Shown piece by piece: positions 1-7,496 of a stretch of DNA of 14,899 nucleotides (positions are counted from its first letter, which is position 1; each line of letters starts with the position of its first letter). The DNA is taken from positions 1 to 14,899 of the forward strand of contig JAZSMJ010000028.1 of the NCBI GenBank assembly GCA_045535815.1, read 5' to 3'. The stretch is from JAZSMJ01 sp045535815 (lineage in GTDB: Bacteria; Bacillota; Clostridia; Oscillospirales; CAG-272). The notes under the pieces were generated by a model that was not told the DNA's origin, did no database searches, and saw nothing but the letters and a program-made list of their open reading frames with translations. The position numbers and the translations under genes are program-made.

Positions 1-665
1 GAATAGAAGAGCTGACCCATTGCCGCAACAACGGTCATAGGAGAGAATTTTGAAATATCTGGCTTGATATAATATATAACGCCCTCCCAGGCTCCATCCA
101 TTGAACATATAGTATATATCGAGATAAACAAAATCAGAATAACCAATATGGGCATCATGACCTTGCTTACCTTCTCTATTCCCTTTTCAACGCCGAACAA
201 AACTATTACGGCAGTCAGCGCCATAAATATCATAAACCATATAATAGGCTCTGCTGTCCCGGCTATATACGATTTATAATATCCGTCTGCCGCCATTGCC
301 TCTACGTTGCCACCGGCAAATCCGAAGAGATATTTCAGCACCCATCCTCCGATAACCGAATAATACGGAAGGATTATCAACGGCACAAAGGTAGCAAGAT
401 ATCCTGCAAAGGTGAATCTTTTGTCAAGCGTTCTGAACGCTCCTATTGGGCTGAGTCCTGTCTTTCGTCCGATAGCGATCTCGGCTACCATAAGAGAAAA
501 GCCGAAGGTAACGGACAGTATCAGATACACCAGCAGAAATATTCCGCCTCCGTATTTTGCCGCAAGATACGGGAAACGCCATATATTGCCAAGTCCGACT
601 GCCGATCCTGCGGCAGCCAGAACGAATCCTATTTTACCGGTAAATGAGCTTCTTTTTGAATCCAC
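1..665 (-). CDS. Sodium-dependent transporter, NSS (SNF) family, C-terminus cut off by window edge
   Basis: Membrane symporter that would use the sodium gradient to import a small solute, probably an amino acid; bacterial relatives LeuT, MhsT, TnaT and Tyt1 carry leucine, hydrophobic or aromatic amino acids. About 221 residues are present. TM1 (about 12-33) contains GSAVGLGNIWRFPY, the family signature; Gly20, Ala22, Val23, Asn27 and Arg30 fall at the same numbers as the LeuT residues around its sodium sites and gate. TM2 follows (about 42-62). TM3 carries the paired Tyr (PYYSVIGGW) expected at the substrate site. TM4 and TM5 lie around 130-210. The GTG start at 665 is chosen because the reading frame begins just before the conserved N-terminus and a GAGGT site lies 8 bases upstream. 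It is transcribed away from the aromatic operon, so an aromatic amino acid substrate is a reasonable but unproven inference. The family is sure, the substrate is not. Confidence 0.93.
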   Translation of the reverse strand, partial: MDSKRSSFTGKIGFVLAAAGSAVGLGNIWRFPYLAAKYGGGIFLLVYLILSVTFGFSLMVAEIAIGRKTGLSPIGAFRTLDKRFTFAGYLATFVPLIILPYYSVIGGWVLKYLFGFAGGNVEAMAADGYYKSYIAGTAEPIIWFMIFMALTAVIVLFGVEKGIEKVSKVMMPILVILILFISIYTICSMDGAWEGVIYYIKPDISKFSPMTVVAAMGQLFY

Positions 666-769
666 GATGTTATACCTCAAAACTGTTTTCTTTTTGCTAA
701 TACATATTATTACATATTTTTCAAAAAAATACAAGCACATCCGATGTTTTTTTACTGTTTTTGTAGTTA

Positions 770-787
770 TTTTGACTGATGTCAAAA
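770..787. promoter_or_regulatory. Perfect inverted repeat in the divergent intergenic region, possible operator
   Basis: TTTTGAC and GTCAAAA form 7-base arms around a TGAT spacer. It lies 39 bases upstream of the -35 box of the aromatic operon promoter and about 100 bases upstream of the divergent transporter start, where an activator or repressor shared by both could bind. Its AT-rich arms and single copy mean chance is possible. No regulator is recognised. The remainder of 666-826 is AT-rich with no gene; a weak minus-strand promoter for the transporter may lie around 695-730 but is not clear enough to call. Confidence 0.35.
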
Positions 788-826
788 AATCCTATAAAGC
801 ACACGAATAAAAATTCAAAATTACTA

Positions 827-855
827 TTGACAGAGAAAAAAAGTTGTGATATACT
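827..855 (+). promoter_or_regulatory. Sigma-A type promoter of the aromatic amino acid operon
   Basis: TTGACA (827-832) is a perfect -35 box. A 17-base spacer leads to TATACT (850-855), preceded by TG one base upstream (847-848), making an extended -10. Transcription should start near 862, leaving only about 20 bases before the leader ORF. It is the best promoter in the region and the only clear one upstream of aroF. Confidence 0.88.
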
Positions 856-881
856 ACTGATTAACATAGGAGTATATTATT

Positions 882-980
882 ATGAACAGTAAGCTTTCTG
901 CAATCGCATACAGCTTTTTTAGCTATTTCTTCAGCTTTACCTATTATTATTTTGGTAAGGCTTATTTGCGTTTGGCTTAA
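882..980 (+). CDS. Phe/Tyr-rich leader peptide of the aromatic operon attenuator
   Basis: A 32-residue ORF, MNSKLSAIAYSFFSYFFSFT followed by YYYFGKAYLRLA. Twelve residues are aromatic: six Phe (12, 13, 16, 17, 19, 24) and six Tyr (10, 15, 21-23, 28), with no Trp. AGGAG at 868-872 lies 9 bases before the ATG, and a near-consensus promoter precedes it. The gene sits between the promoter and a strong terminator upstream of genes that make Phe and Tyr. The peptide itself is not expected to have a function; translation speed across codons 21-24 would report the supply of charged tRNA-Phe and tRNA-Tyr. A ribosome reaching the stop codon would cover 968-977, the segment needed for antitermination, whereas one stalled at the Tyr-Tyr-Tyr-Phe run (942-953) would leave it free. 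Coding by chance is unlikely given composition, RBS and position. Confidence 0.85.
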   Translation: MNSKLSAIAYSFFSYFFSFTYYYFGKAYLRLA

Positions 981-1041
981 AGGGTTGCGTGTTCTGAGTA
1001 TAGCTCATATTAATTGGTACACATCCCCCACGGCTAAACGC
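968..1041 (+). promoter_or_regulatory. Antiterminator pairing of the aromatic operon attenuator
   Basis: GCGTTTGGCT (968-977), the last codons of the leader ORF, is complementary to GGCTAAACGC (1032-1041), which forms the inner stem and loop of the downstream terminator. All ten positions pair, two of them as G-U. The two structures cannot coexist. GGG at 982-984 could add pairing to the C run at 1025-1029. Between the arms, a weak 4-bp hairpin (995-998 with 1004-1007) is visible. I did not find a convincing upstream segment that would mask 968-977 in untranslated RNA. Confidence 0.75.
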
Positions 1042-1060
1042 TGTGGGGGTTAATTTTTTT
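1025..1060 (+). terminator. Rho-independent terminator (attenuator) upstream of aroF
   Basis: CCCCCACGGC (1025-1034) pairs with GCTGTGGGGG (1040-1049) as a 10-bp stem with one G-U, a 5-base loop, and then a T run at 1054-1060. It stands between the leader ORF stop and aroF, so transcripts must read through it to express the operon. A further small hairpin, GCCG-AAAAA-CGGC at 1089-1101, lies just before the aroF ribosome binding site; its role is unknown. Confidence 0.92.
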
Positions 1061-1116
1061 AGTAATAAAAATTCGTATATAGACGGTAGCCGAAAAACGG
1101 CAGAATGGAGTTCATT

Positions 1117-2130
1117 ATGGTAGTTGTATTAAAGAGAGATCCGGAAGAGTCACAACTTAAATTACTCATATCCTGGCTTAAAGATAAGGGTGTAGAGGTT
1201 CACACGTCAATTGGTACTTCACAGACCATACTCGGTCTGGTCGGAGACACCTCTCACCTTGATATAGACCTTATATCAGCACTTGATATCGTTGATTCGG
1301 TAACGAGAGTTCAGGAGCCGTATAAAAATGCAAACAGAAAGTTTCATCCGCAGGATTCTATTATAAAGGTAGGAAATACGCAGATAGGCGGAGGTGCGCT
1401 GACGCTTATCGCAGGGCCCTGCTCTGTCGAATCGGAGGAGCAGATCTGCTCTATCGCTCAAAGCGTCAAAAACAGCGGTGCTACTATATTAAGAGGCGGT
1501 GCGTTCAAGCCGAGAACGTCCCCCTATGCATTCCAGGGGCTCAGAGGAGACGGTATCAAGCTTCTTTTACTTGCAAAGCAGATAACCGGACTTCCTATAG
1601 TTACCGAGATAATGGATATTTCACAGCTTCCGCTTTTCGATGATGTCGACATCATTCAGGTCGGCGCTCGAAATATGCAGAATTTCGAGCTTCTGAAGGC
1701 TCTGGGAGCAACAAATAAGCCCATACTTTTGAAGAGAGGTCTTTCCTCCACTTACGAGGAGCTTCTTATGAGTGCCGAATATATCATGGCAGGAGGAAAC
1801 GAGCAGGTCATCCTTTGCGAAAGAGGAATTCGTACCTTTGAGACTTACACGAGAAATACGCTTGACATCGCCGCAATACCCGTTCTTAAGCAGCTTTCTC
1901 ACCTTCCTATAATTATAGACCCCAGCCATTCGGCAGGTCGTTCTGCTCTCGTTGATTCACTCTCGTGTGCAGCAGTCGCAGCAGGCGCAGACGGTCTTAT
2001 TATAGAGGTTCACAACGATCCTCCGCACGCTATGTGCGACGGACCTCAGTCCATACGTCCCGAAGCGTTTGATGCGCTTGCGAATAAGCTCAGATACATC
2101 TCAAAGGTAACCGGAAAGGAAGCACAGTAA
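1117..2130 (+). CDS. aroF: 3-deoxy-7-phosphoheptulonate (DAHP) synthase, type I beta with N-terminal regulatory domain
   Basis: Condenses phosphoenolpyruvate and erythrose 4-phosphate to DAHP, the entry step of the shikimate pathway, in the cytoplasm. Residues 1-70 are the ferredoxin-like (ACT-like) domain that mediates feedback inhibition in the Thermotoga-type enzyme; the rest is the TIM barrel. Visible motifs are GPCSVES, KPRTSPYAFQG (131-141), LLKRG, CERGIRTFE and DPSHSAG. Cys102, His271, Glu297 and Asp308 match the four metal ligands of the family. The ATG at 1117 (MVVVLKRD) is preferred over the in-frame ATG at 1105: it gives the usual family N-terminus and a GGAG at 1107-1110 lies 6 bases upstream. 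Length is 337 residues, normal. It is the first structural gene after the attenuator and touches tyrA. Confidence 0.97.
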   Translation: MVVVLKRDPEESQLKLLISWLKDKGVEVHTSIGTSQTILGLVGDTSHLDIDLISALDIVDSVTRVQEPYKNANRKFHPQDSIIKVGNTQIGGGALTLIAGPCSVESEEQICSIAQSVKNSGATILRGGAFKPRTSPYAFQGLRGDGIKLLLLAKQITGLPIVTEIMDISQLPLFDDVDIIQVGARNMQNFELLKALGATNKPILLKRGLSSTYEELLMSAEYIMAGGNEQVILCERGIRTFETYTRNTLDIAAIPVLKQLSHLPIIIDPSHSAGRSALVDSLSCAAVAAGADGLIIEVHNDPPHAMCDGPQSIRPEAFDALANKLRYISKVTGKEAQ

Positions 2131-2964
2131 ATGATCATCGGAATCATCGGACTCGGTCTGATAGGCGGATCAATGGCAAAAAGCATAAAGCATCGTACAG
2201 ACCACACAGTGCTCGGATTTGATCTGAATGAAGAAACAATGACGCTCGCCAGAATGTCAAACTCAATAGACGGAACTCTTACGGACGAGCGCATCTCCGA
2301 GTGCGATATTATAATGATTGCAGTACCGCCCAAGGCTACGCTTGCTGTAGTAAACCAAAAGGCTGAGTTTATGAGCGGTACGCTTCTTATAGATCTTTGC
2401 GGTATCAAGCGTGCCATATATCAGCCTATAGTTGAAAAGGCAGAAAAATACGGCTTTTCCTATATAGGCGGACATCCTATGGCAGGTAAAGAGGTAAGCG
2501 GATTTACAAATGCATCCGAAAAGCTTTACGATAACGCCTCAATGATACTTACACCCGACAGACATTCAAATATAGACGAGCTCGAATATCTGAAAAACTT
2601 CTACCTTGATATCGGATTTGGAAGGGTCACTTTTTCGGATATAGAAGAGCACGATAAGATAATAGCCTACACCTCACAGCTTGCGCACATTGCGTCAAAC
2701 GCATTTATAAAATCTCCCACGGCGCAGATGCATATGGGCTTCTCTGCAGGAAGCTACAGAGACCTTACCAGAGTTGCAAAGCTTGATGAAAATCTCTGGA
2801 CAGAGCTTTTTATGGCTAACGCCGATTATCTTACAAATGAGCTCCGACTTCTGATAGACAATCTCCGTGAATATCTTGAAGCGCTTGAAAATGAAGACGC
2901 CGAACGCTTAAGAGCCCTTCTTAAAGAAGGAAAAGAGCTTAAGCTTACAGCCGGAGGTACCTGA
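2131..2964 (+). CDS. tyrA: Prephenate dehydrogenase
   Basis: Oxidises and decarboxylates prephenate to 4-hydroxyphenylpyruvate, the tyrosine branch. The N-terminal Rossmann fold begins GIIGLGLIGGS, and Asp31 at the end of the second strand (GFDLN) points to NAD rather than NADP. GGHPMAGKE (His115) is the conserved substrate-site motif, and YRDLTR lies in the C-terminal helical dimerisation domain. At 277 residues it is the short form: no ACT domain follows, so direct tyrosine feedback through such a domain is not expected. The ATG follows the aroF stop codon with no gap, with AGGA about 12 bases upstream, which suggests translational coupling. Confidence 0.95.
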   Translation: MIIGIIGLGLIGGSMAKSIKHRTDHTVLGFDLNEETMTLARMSNSIDGTLTDERISECDIIMIAVPPKATLAVVNQKAEFMSGTLLIDLCGIKRAIYQPIVEKAEKYGFSYIGGHPMAGKEVSGFTNASEKLYDNASMILTPDRHSNIDELEYLKNFYLDIGFGRVTFSDIEEHDKIIAYTSQLAHIASNAFIKSPTAQMHMGFSAGSYRDLTRVAKLDENLWTELFMANADYLTNELRLLIDNLREYLEALENEDAERLRALLKEGKELKLTAGGT

Positions 2965-2966
2965 CA

Positions 2967-4031
2967 ATGTCAACACGAACAGTTAAAATAAACGTCGGCG
3001 GCGGATACGACGTAAAGATAGGCTCTGGTATACTCAGCAAATGCGGTGAGTATATTTCAGCTGTCACGGGAGTATGCCGTGCCGCTATAATAACGGATTC
3101 AAACGTTGAGAGACTTTATCTTAAAACGGCAGTCAAAAGTCTTGAGGATGCAGGCTTTTCGGTAGATTGCTTCGTATTCCCTGCCGGAGAGGAAAGCAAG
3201 AATATCTCCACCCTTTCAAACATACTCGAGTTTCTCGCGGAAAGATCATTTACCAGATCCGATATCGTTATCGCTCTCGGAGGCGGTGTTACGGGAGATA
3301 TTACCGGCTTTGCAGCCGCTGTCTATCTCAGAGGTATAAATTATATTCAGATACCTACAACGCTTCTTGCATCAGTTGACTCCTCGGTCGGAGGCAAAAC
3401 TGCAATTGATCTTACGGCAGGAAAAAACCTTGCAGGCGCATTCAAGCAGCCAAAGCTGGTTATTTGCGACGTTGACACGCTCTCTACTCTTCCGAGTGAG
3501 GAATTTGCAAACGGAATGGCTGAATCGATAAAATACGGCGTTTTGTTCAGCGATCTGCTCTTCTCACAGCTGTCAAAAGACCTTTCTTCAGATTCTTTGA
3601 TAGAAACGGTCGCACGCTGCGTTGAATTCAAGGGAATCGTGGTCGAGCGTGACGAATTTGATAACGGCGAGCGAAAGCTTCTCAACCTCGGTCATACCAT
3701 AGGACATGCAATAGAGAAATGCAGTAATTTCAAGATTGCACACGGACATGCGGTTGCTATAGGAATGGCAATGATAGCAAGAGCAGGAGAAGCTCTCGGC
3801 ATTACAAAGATCGGCACTGCCGCTCTCATAGAAAAGGCACTTGTTAAATATAATCTTCCGATAAATACCGATTTTGATACCGATGCACTCGTCAGAGCCT
3901 CGCTTTCGGATAAAAAACGGGAGGGCGCAAAGATCACGTTGATACTGCCACTTGAAATAGGAAAATGCACACTTAAAAACGAGCCCGTGACGGAGCTTGA
4001 AAAATATATAAAGTTTGGAAAGGCTCAATAA
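2967..4031 (+). CDS. aroB: 3-dehydroquinate synthase
   Basis: Cyclises DAHP to 3-dehydroquinate using NAD and a divalent metal, the second shikimate step. Motifs seen are GEESK, GGGVTGDITGFAAAVYLRG in the NAD site, PTTLLASVDSSVGGKTA in the substrate site, and the metal ligands in NGMAE, LGHTIGHAIE and HGHAVAIGM. Length is 354 residues, typical for the family. GGAGG at 2953-2957 precedes the ATG by 9 bases, and the gap from tyrA is only two bases. Nothing unusual is visible in the sequence. Confidence 0.97.
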   Translation: MSTRTVKINVGGGYDVKIGSGILSKCGEYISAVTGVCRAAIITDSNVERLYLKTAVKSLEDAGFSVDCFVFPAGEESKNISTLSNILEFLAERSFTRSDIVIALGGGVTGDITGFAAAVYLRGINYIQIPTTLLASVDSSVGGKTAIDLTAGKNLAGAFKQPKLVICDVDTLSTLPSEEFANGMAESIKYGVLFSDLLFSQLSKDLSSDSLIETVARCVEFKGIVVERDEFDNGERKLLNLGHTIGHAIEKCSNFKIAHGHAVAIGMAMIARAGEALGITKIGTAALIEKALVKYNLPINTDFDTDALVRASLSDKKREGAKITLILPLEIGKCTLKNEPVTELEKYIKFGKAQ

Positions 4032-4032
4032 A

Positions 4033-5286
4033 ATGGACGTTATAATCACCCCCTCCGCTCTTGGCGGAGAGGTTGCCATAATCGGATCAAAATCAGATAT
4101 TCACAGACTTATGATATGCTCGGCTTTATCTGATGCTCCTACAACAATAAAAGGCGCTTCACTCTGTGACGATATAAAAGCAACTGCAGAATGTATAAAG
4201 GGGCTCGGGGCAGAGGTTACCTTCTCGGGTAAGGACTGCACGGTATATCCCGGCAGCGCCTCATCTGAAAATTATACCTTCAACTGCAAAGAGAGCGGAT
4301 CAACGCTCAGATTTATGCTTCCCGTTGCGGCAACACGCTGCAAAAGCGCATCGTTTACCGGGTCGGGACGTTTGCCAAAGCGACCTATCGGTGAGCTTGT
4401 AGATGCAATGAGATCAGGCGGTGTAAGCTTCTCGTCGGACAACCTACCGCTTGATATTTCCGGTACTCTTAGGGCAGGAAAATACACCCTTCCGGGAAAC
4501 GTAAGCTCTCAGTATATAACAGGACTCCTTATGGCTCTTTCGGTAACGGAGGGCGAGAGCGAGATAGTCCTTTCTTCAAAGCTTGAGTCCGCATCGTACG
4601 TTAATATGACCTTATCTACTCTGCGCATTTTCGGTGCAAGAGCAGAACGCGCCGATAACGGATACAAAATTATCGGTGTTGAACGCCTTAAATCTCCTCA
4701 AAGCATAAGCGCTGACGGAGATTGGTCAAATGCAGCATTTTTTCTCTGCTCGGGTGCAATATCTGGAAGGATATCGGTCAGAGGGCTTTACAATTCCTCA
4801 TGCCAGGGCGATCGCAAGATTCTTTCTATTCTTGATGGCTTTGGAGCAAAGATAAGCTGCGAGCGAGATACCGTGACGGTATCTTCAGATAAGCTTAACG
4901 GATGTGTCACCGATATCACCGATACACCCGATCTGCTTCCGACTCTTGCAGTCGTAGCAGCATATGCAAGCGGTCAATCACGCTTCACCGGTGCGGCAAG
5001 GTTAAGACTTAAGGAAAGCGACAGACTTGCAACTGTTGCAGATATGATAAATTCACTCGGAGGCGACGCAATCGCACTTTCCGATGAGCTTATCGTAAAC
5101 GGCAGACCGCTTACGGGCGGCACCGTAGACGGTGCAAACGATCACAGAATAGTTATGGCGGCGTCTATCGCCGCAGCTCACGCATCCGATGCCGTTAAGA
5201 TAATCGGTGCGCAGGCAGTTAATAAATCATATCCTTCATTCTTTGAAGACTTTACAGATTTAGGAGGAAAAGCGGATGTCATCTGA
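4033..5286 (+). CDS. aroA: 3-phosphoshikimate 1-carboxyvinyltransferase (EPSP synthase)
   Basis: Transfers the enolpyruvyl group of PEP to shikimate 3-phosphate, the sixth shikimate step. The protein has 417 residues. Motifs in order are GSKSDIHR (Lys20, Ser21, Arg25), ESGSTLRF (87-94), RLPKRPIG, GNVSSQYITGLLMAL, LKESDRL and ANDHRIVMA. The family's common SKSISHR has Asp-Ile here, a variation in a conserved loop, while the catalytic Lys and Arg remain. The ATG at 4033 is chosen over an in-frame TTG at 4015 because it gives the usual start (MDVIITP) and follows the aroB stop by one base, with GGAAAGG about 9 bases upstream. The 3' end overlaps aroC by 11 bases. Confidence 0.96.
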   Translation: MDVIITPSALGGEVAIIGSKSDIHRLMICSALSDAPTTIKGASLCDDIKATAECIKGLGAEVTFSGKDCTVYPGSASSENYTFNCKESGSTLRFMLPVAATRCKSASFTGSGRLPKRPIGELVDAMRSGGVSFSSDNLPLDISGTLRAGKYTLPGNVSSQYITGLLMALSVTEGESEIVLSSKLESASYVNMTLSTLRIFGARAERADNGYKIIGVERLKSPQSISADGDWSNAAFFLCSGAISGRISVRGLYNSSCQGDRKILSILDGFGAKISCERDTVTVSSDKLNGCVTDITDTPDLLPTLAVVAAYASGQSRFTGAARLRLKESDRLATVADMINSLGGDAIALSDELIVNGRPLTGGTVDGANDHRIVMAASIAAAHASDAVKIIGAQAVNKSYPSFFEDFTDLGGKADVI

Positions 5287-6355
5287 ATACGGAAAAGATC
5301 TGAGAATATCAGTGTTCGGCGAATCGCACGGCAAAGCCATCGGAGTCAATATAAACGGACTTCCGTCGGGTGAGGAGATAAACGAGGAAGAGCTTCTTTC
5401 GTTTATGTCAAGACGAGCTCCCGGAAAAAGCAAACTTACCACGCACAGACGTGAGCCCGACGTTCCGATAATTCTGTCGGGTATAAAGGACGGCAAAACA
5501 AACGGATTTCCTCTTTGTGCAATAATTGAAAATCATGATATGCGCTCGGACGACTATTCGGGCTTCACAAAAACACCACGTCCGTCACATGCAGACTACA
5601 CGGCTCTTTTAAGATACGGCGAGAGCTGTGATATGAGAGGAAGCGGCCATTTTTCCGGAAGGCTGACTGCTCCGCTTTGCATAGCAGGCGGTATTGCACT
5701 TCAGATACTTGCAAGAAAAAATATATTCGTAGGTGCTCACATAGCGTCTATAGGCAAGATAAACGACCGGCCCTTCCCTCTTCATCCAACCAAAGAGATG
5801 TTCTCAGAAATCGCATCACGTAATCCTGCGGTCATAGATATGCAGGCAGGAGATATGATGGCGAAAGAGATCGAGGATGCAGCAGGCAACTGTGACTCTG
5901 TTGGCGGTGTTATTGAATGTGCCGTTATAGGAATGCCTGCAGGTATAGGCTCTCCTATGTTTGACGGTATCGAAAACCGCATCTCACAGGCGATTTTCGG
6001 TATCCCTGCAGTCAAAGGACTTGAGTTTGGCGCAGGCTTTGATGCCGCAAGAGCGCTCGGCTCTCAAAATAACGACCCGTTTGTTGTAAATAACGGAAAA
6101 ATAGAAACTTCAACCAATAACAGCGGCGGTATTATCGGCGGTATAAGCAACGGAATGCCGATAGTTTTCCGTGTGGCATTTAAGCCTACTCCGTCTATCG
6201 CAAAGCCTCAGAAAACGGTTGATCTTGATACCATGACAGAGGCAGAGCTTATAATAAAAGGAAGACACGATCCATGTGTTACATTGCGTGCCGTTCCGGT
6301 AGTAGAGGCGGTAACTGCTACGGTTATTCTTGATATGTTACTTGGAGGAAAATAA
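5276..6355 (+). CDS. aroC: Chorismate synthase
   Basis: Eliminates phosphate from EPSP to give chorismate, using reduced FMN; this is the last common step. FGESHGKAIG near the N-terminus carries the catalytic His18, RAPGKSKLTTHRREPD follows, and RHDPC near the C-terminus is the family signature. The central signature reads RGSGHFSGRLTAP where enterobacterial enzymes have GGGRSSARET, a variant I associate with Clostridia from general knowledge. Length is 359 residues. AGGAGG at 5262-5267 lies 8 bases before the ATG, inside the end of aroA, so the two genes overlap by 11 bases and are probably translationally coupled. No flavin reductase gene is nearby. Confidence 0.96.
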   Translation: MSSEYGKDLRISVFGESHGKAIGVNINGLPSGEEINEEELLSFMSRRAPGKSKLTTHRREPDVPIILSGIKDGKTNGFPLCAIIENHDMRSDDYSGFTKTPRPSHADYTALLRYGESCDMRGSGHFSGRLTAPLCIAGGIALQILARKNIFVGAHIASIGKINDRPFPLHPTKEMFSEIASRNPAVIDMQAGDMMAKEIEDAAGNCDSVGGVIECAVIGMPAGIGSPMFDGIENRISQAIFGIPAVKGLEFGAGFDAARALGSQNNDPFVVNNGKIETSTNNSGGIIGGISNGMPIVFRVAFKPTPSIAKPQKTVDLDTMTEAELIIKGRHDPCVTLRAVPVVEAVTATVILDMLLGGK

Positions 6356-6356
6356 A

Positions 6357-7496
6357 ATGGAGCTTTCGGAAATAAGAGAAAAAATAGACAGTATAGACGA
6401 TAAGCTGCTTCCGTTATTCATCGAAAGAATGAATCTTGCAAAGGAAGTTGCGGAATATAAAAAAGAGCACTCACTTCCCATTCTGAACAAGGGACGTGAG
6501 CGTGAAATACTCAAAAAGGTAATGGAAGAAAGCGGGGAGTTTGAGATGTACTCCCACAGGCTTTATTCTACCATTTTTGAGCTCAGCAGAGCTTATCAGG
6601 AAATGCTCTGCCCTTCAAATTCAAAGGTGAGATCTGAAATAGAAACAGCCCTCGCAAATAAAAAGGATGCATTCCCGCAGACAGGCACTATCGCCTGCCA
6701 GGGTGTTGAGGGTGCTTATTCGCAGATGGCGGCTGACAGAATGTTCCCAAGAGGAAATCTCGTTTTCCTAAAGACCTTCGAGGCTGTTTTTGATGCAGTT
6801 GAAAGCGGACTTTGCCGTTTTGGCATAGTTCCGATAGAAAACAGCTCAAACGGATCTGTCAGAAGCACCTACGATCTTCTCATCTCAAAGAACGTGCGTA
6901 TAGTCAGAAGCGAGCGTCTGTGCATAAGACACGAGCTTCTTGCAAAGCCGGGCACAAAGCTTTCCGACGTAACTCAGATACACTCCCATCCGCAGGCACT
7001 CGGTCAGTGCAGTAATTTCATAAGATCCTTGGGAGATAAGGTTAAGGTGGTCGAGCAGGATAACACCGCTATGGCTGCCGAATTTGCCGCAGCATCTGAC
7101 GATAGCGGAATCGCAGTTATTGCTTCCCACAACAGCGGTAAGCTGTACGGACTTGAGACCATCGCATCCTCTATCCAGAACAGCGATAACAACTATACCC
7201 GTTTCGTCTGCATAACAAAAAACACCGAGATATATCCCGGTGCAGACCATATCAGCCTTATTTTAGCGCTTGAGCATAAGCCGGGTGCACTTTACGAGAT
7301 ACTCTCAAAGCTTGCAGCACTTGAGATCAACCTCATCAAGCTCGAAAGCTGTCCCATTCCCGGACACGATTTTGAATTCTTGTTCTTCTTTGAGCTTCAG
7401 GCAAGTATTAACGATCCCCAAACTGTTGCAATGCTCGAAAGCCTTGAGGGTTGCTGCGAAAAATTCATATTTCTCGGAAACTATCTGGAGGCTTAA
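6357..7496 (+). CDS. pheA: Bifunctional chorismate mutase / prephenate dehydratase (P-protein)
   Basis: Converts chorismate to prephenate and then to phenylpyruvate; the prephenate also feeds tyrA. Three domains are seen. Residues 1-85 are an AroQ-class helical chorismate mutase (IREKIDSIDDKLLPLFIERM, then a KGRERE segment). Residues 111-290 are prephenate dehydratase (GVEGAYSQMAA, FGIVPIENSSNGSV, HSHPQALGQC, and the catalytic TRF at 281-283). Residues 298-379 are an ACT domain with GALY (310-313) and ESCP (330-333). The usual phenylalanine-binding motif is ESRP, so Arg is replaced by Cys332 here. The ATG at 6357 is chosen because GGAGG at 6344-6348 lies 8 bases upstream and residue 1 begins the mutase helix; the gap from aroC is one base. 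Length of 379 is normal for the fused form. Confidence 0.96.
   Translation: MELSEIREKIDSIDDKLLPLFIERMNLAKEVAEYKKEHSLPILNKGREREILKKVMEESGEFEMYSHRLYSTIFELSRAYQEMLCPSNSKVRSEIETALANKKDAFPQTGTIACQGVEGAYSQMAADRMFPRGNLVFLKTFEAVFDAVESGLCRFGIVPIENSSNGSVRSTYDLLISKNVRIVRSERLCIRHELLAKPGTKLSDVTQIHSHPQALGQCSNFIRSLGDKVKVVEQDNTAMAAEFAAASDDSGIAVIASHNSGKLYGLETIASSIQNSDNNYTRFVCITKNTEIYPGADHISLILALEHKPGALYEILSKLAALEINLIKLESCPIPGHDFEFLFFFELQASINDPQTVAMLESLEGCCEKFIFLGNYLEA

Noticed and set aside
412..810. A 132-codon plus-strand open frame
   Set aside because: Most of it lies antisense to the well-supported NSS transporter; it has no RBS, and its translation resembles no family.
1105..1116. Upstream in-frame ATG for aroF
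   Set aside because: This ATG overlaps the GGAG that serves the ATG at 1117, has no RBS of its own, and would add residues not usual for the family.
861..1116. T-box riboswitch upstream of aroF
   Set aside because: No T-box consensus or specifier-loop architecture is visible; the region is explained by the leader ORF and attenuator.
4015..4032. Upstream TTG start for aroA
   Set aside because: It lies within the end of aroB, lacks a suitable RBS, and the ATG at 4033 gives the standard N-terminus.
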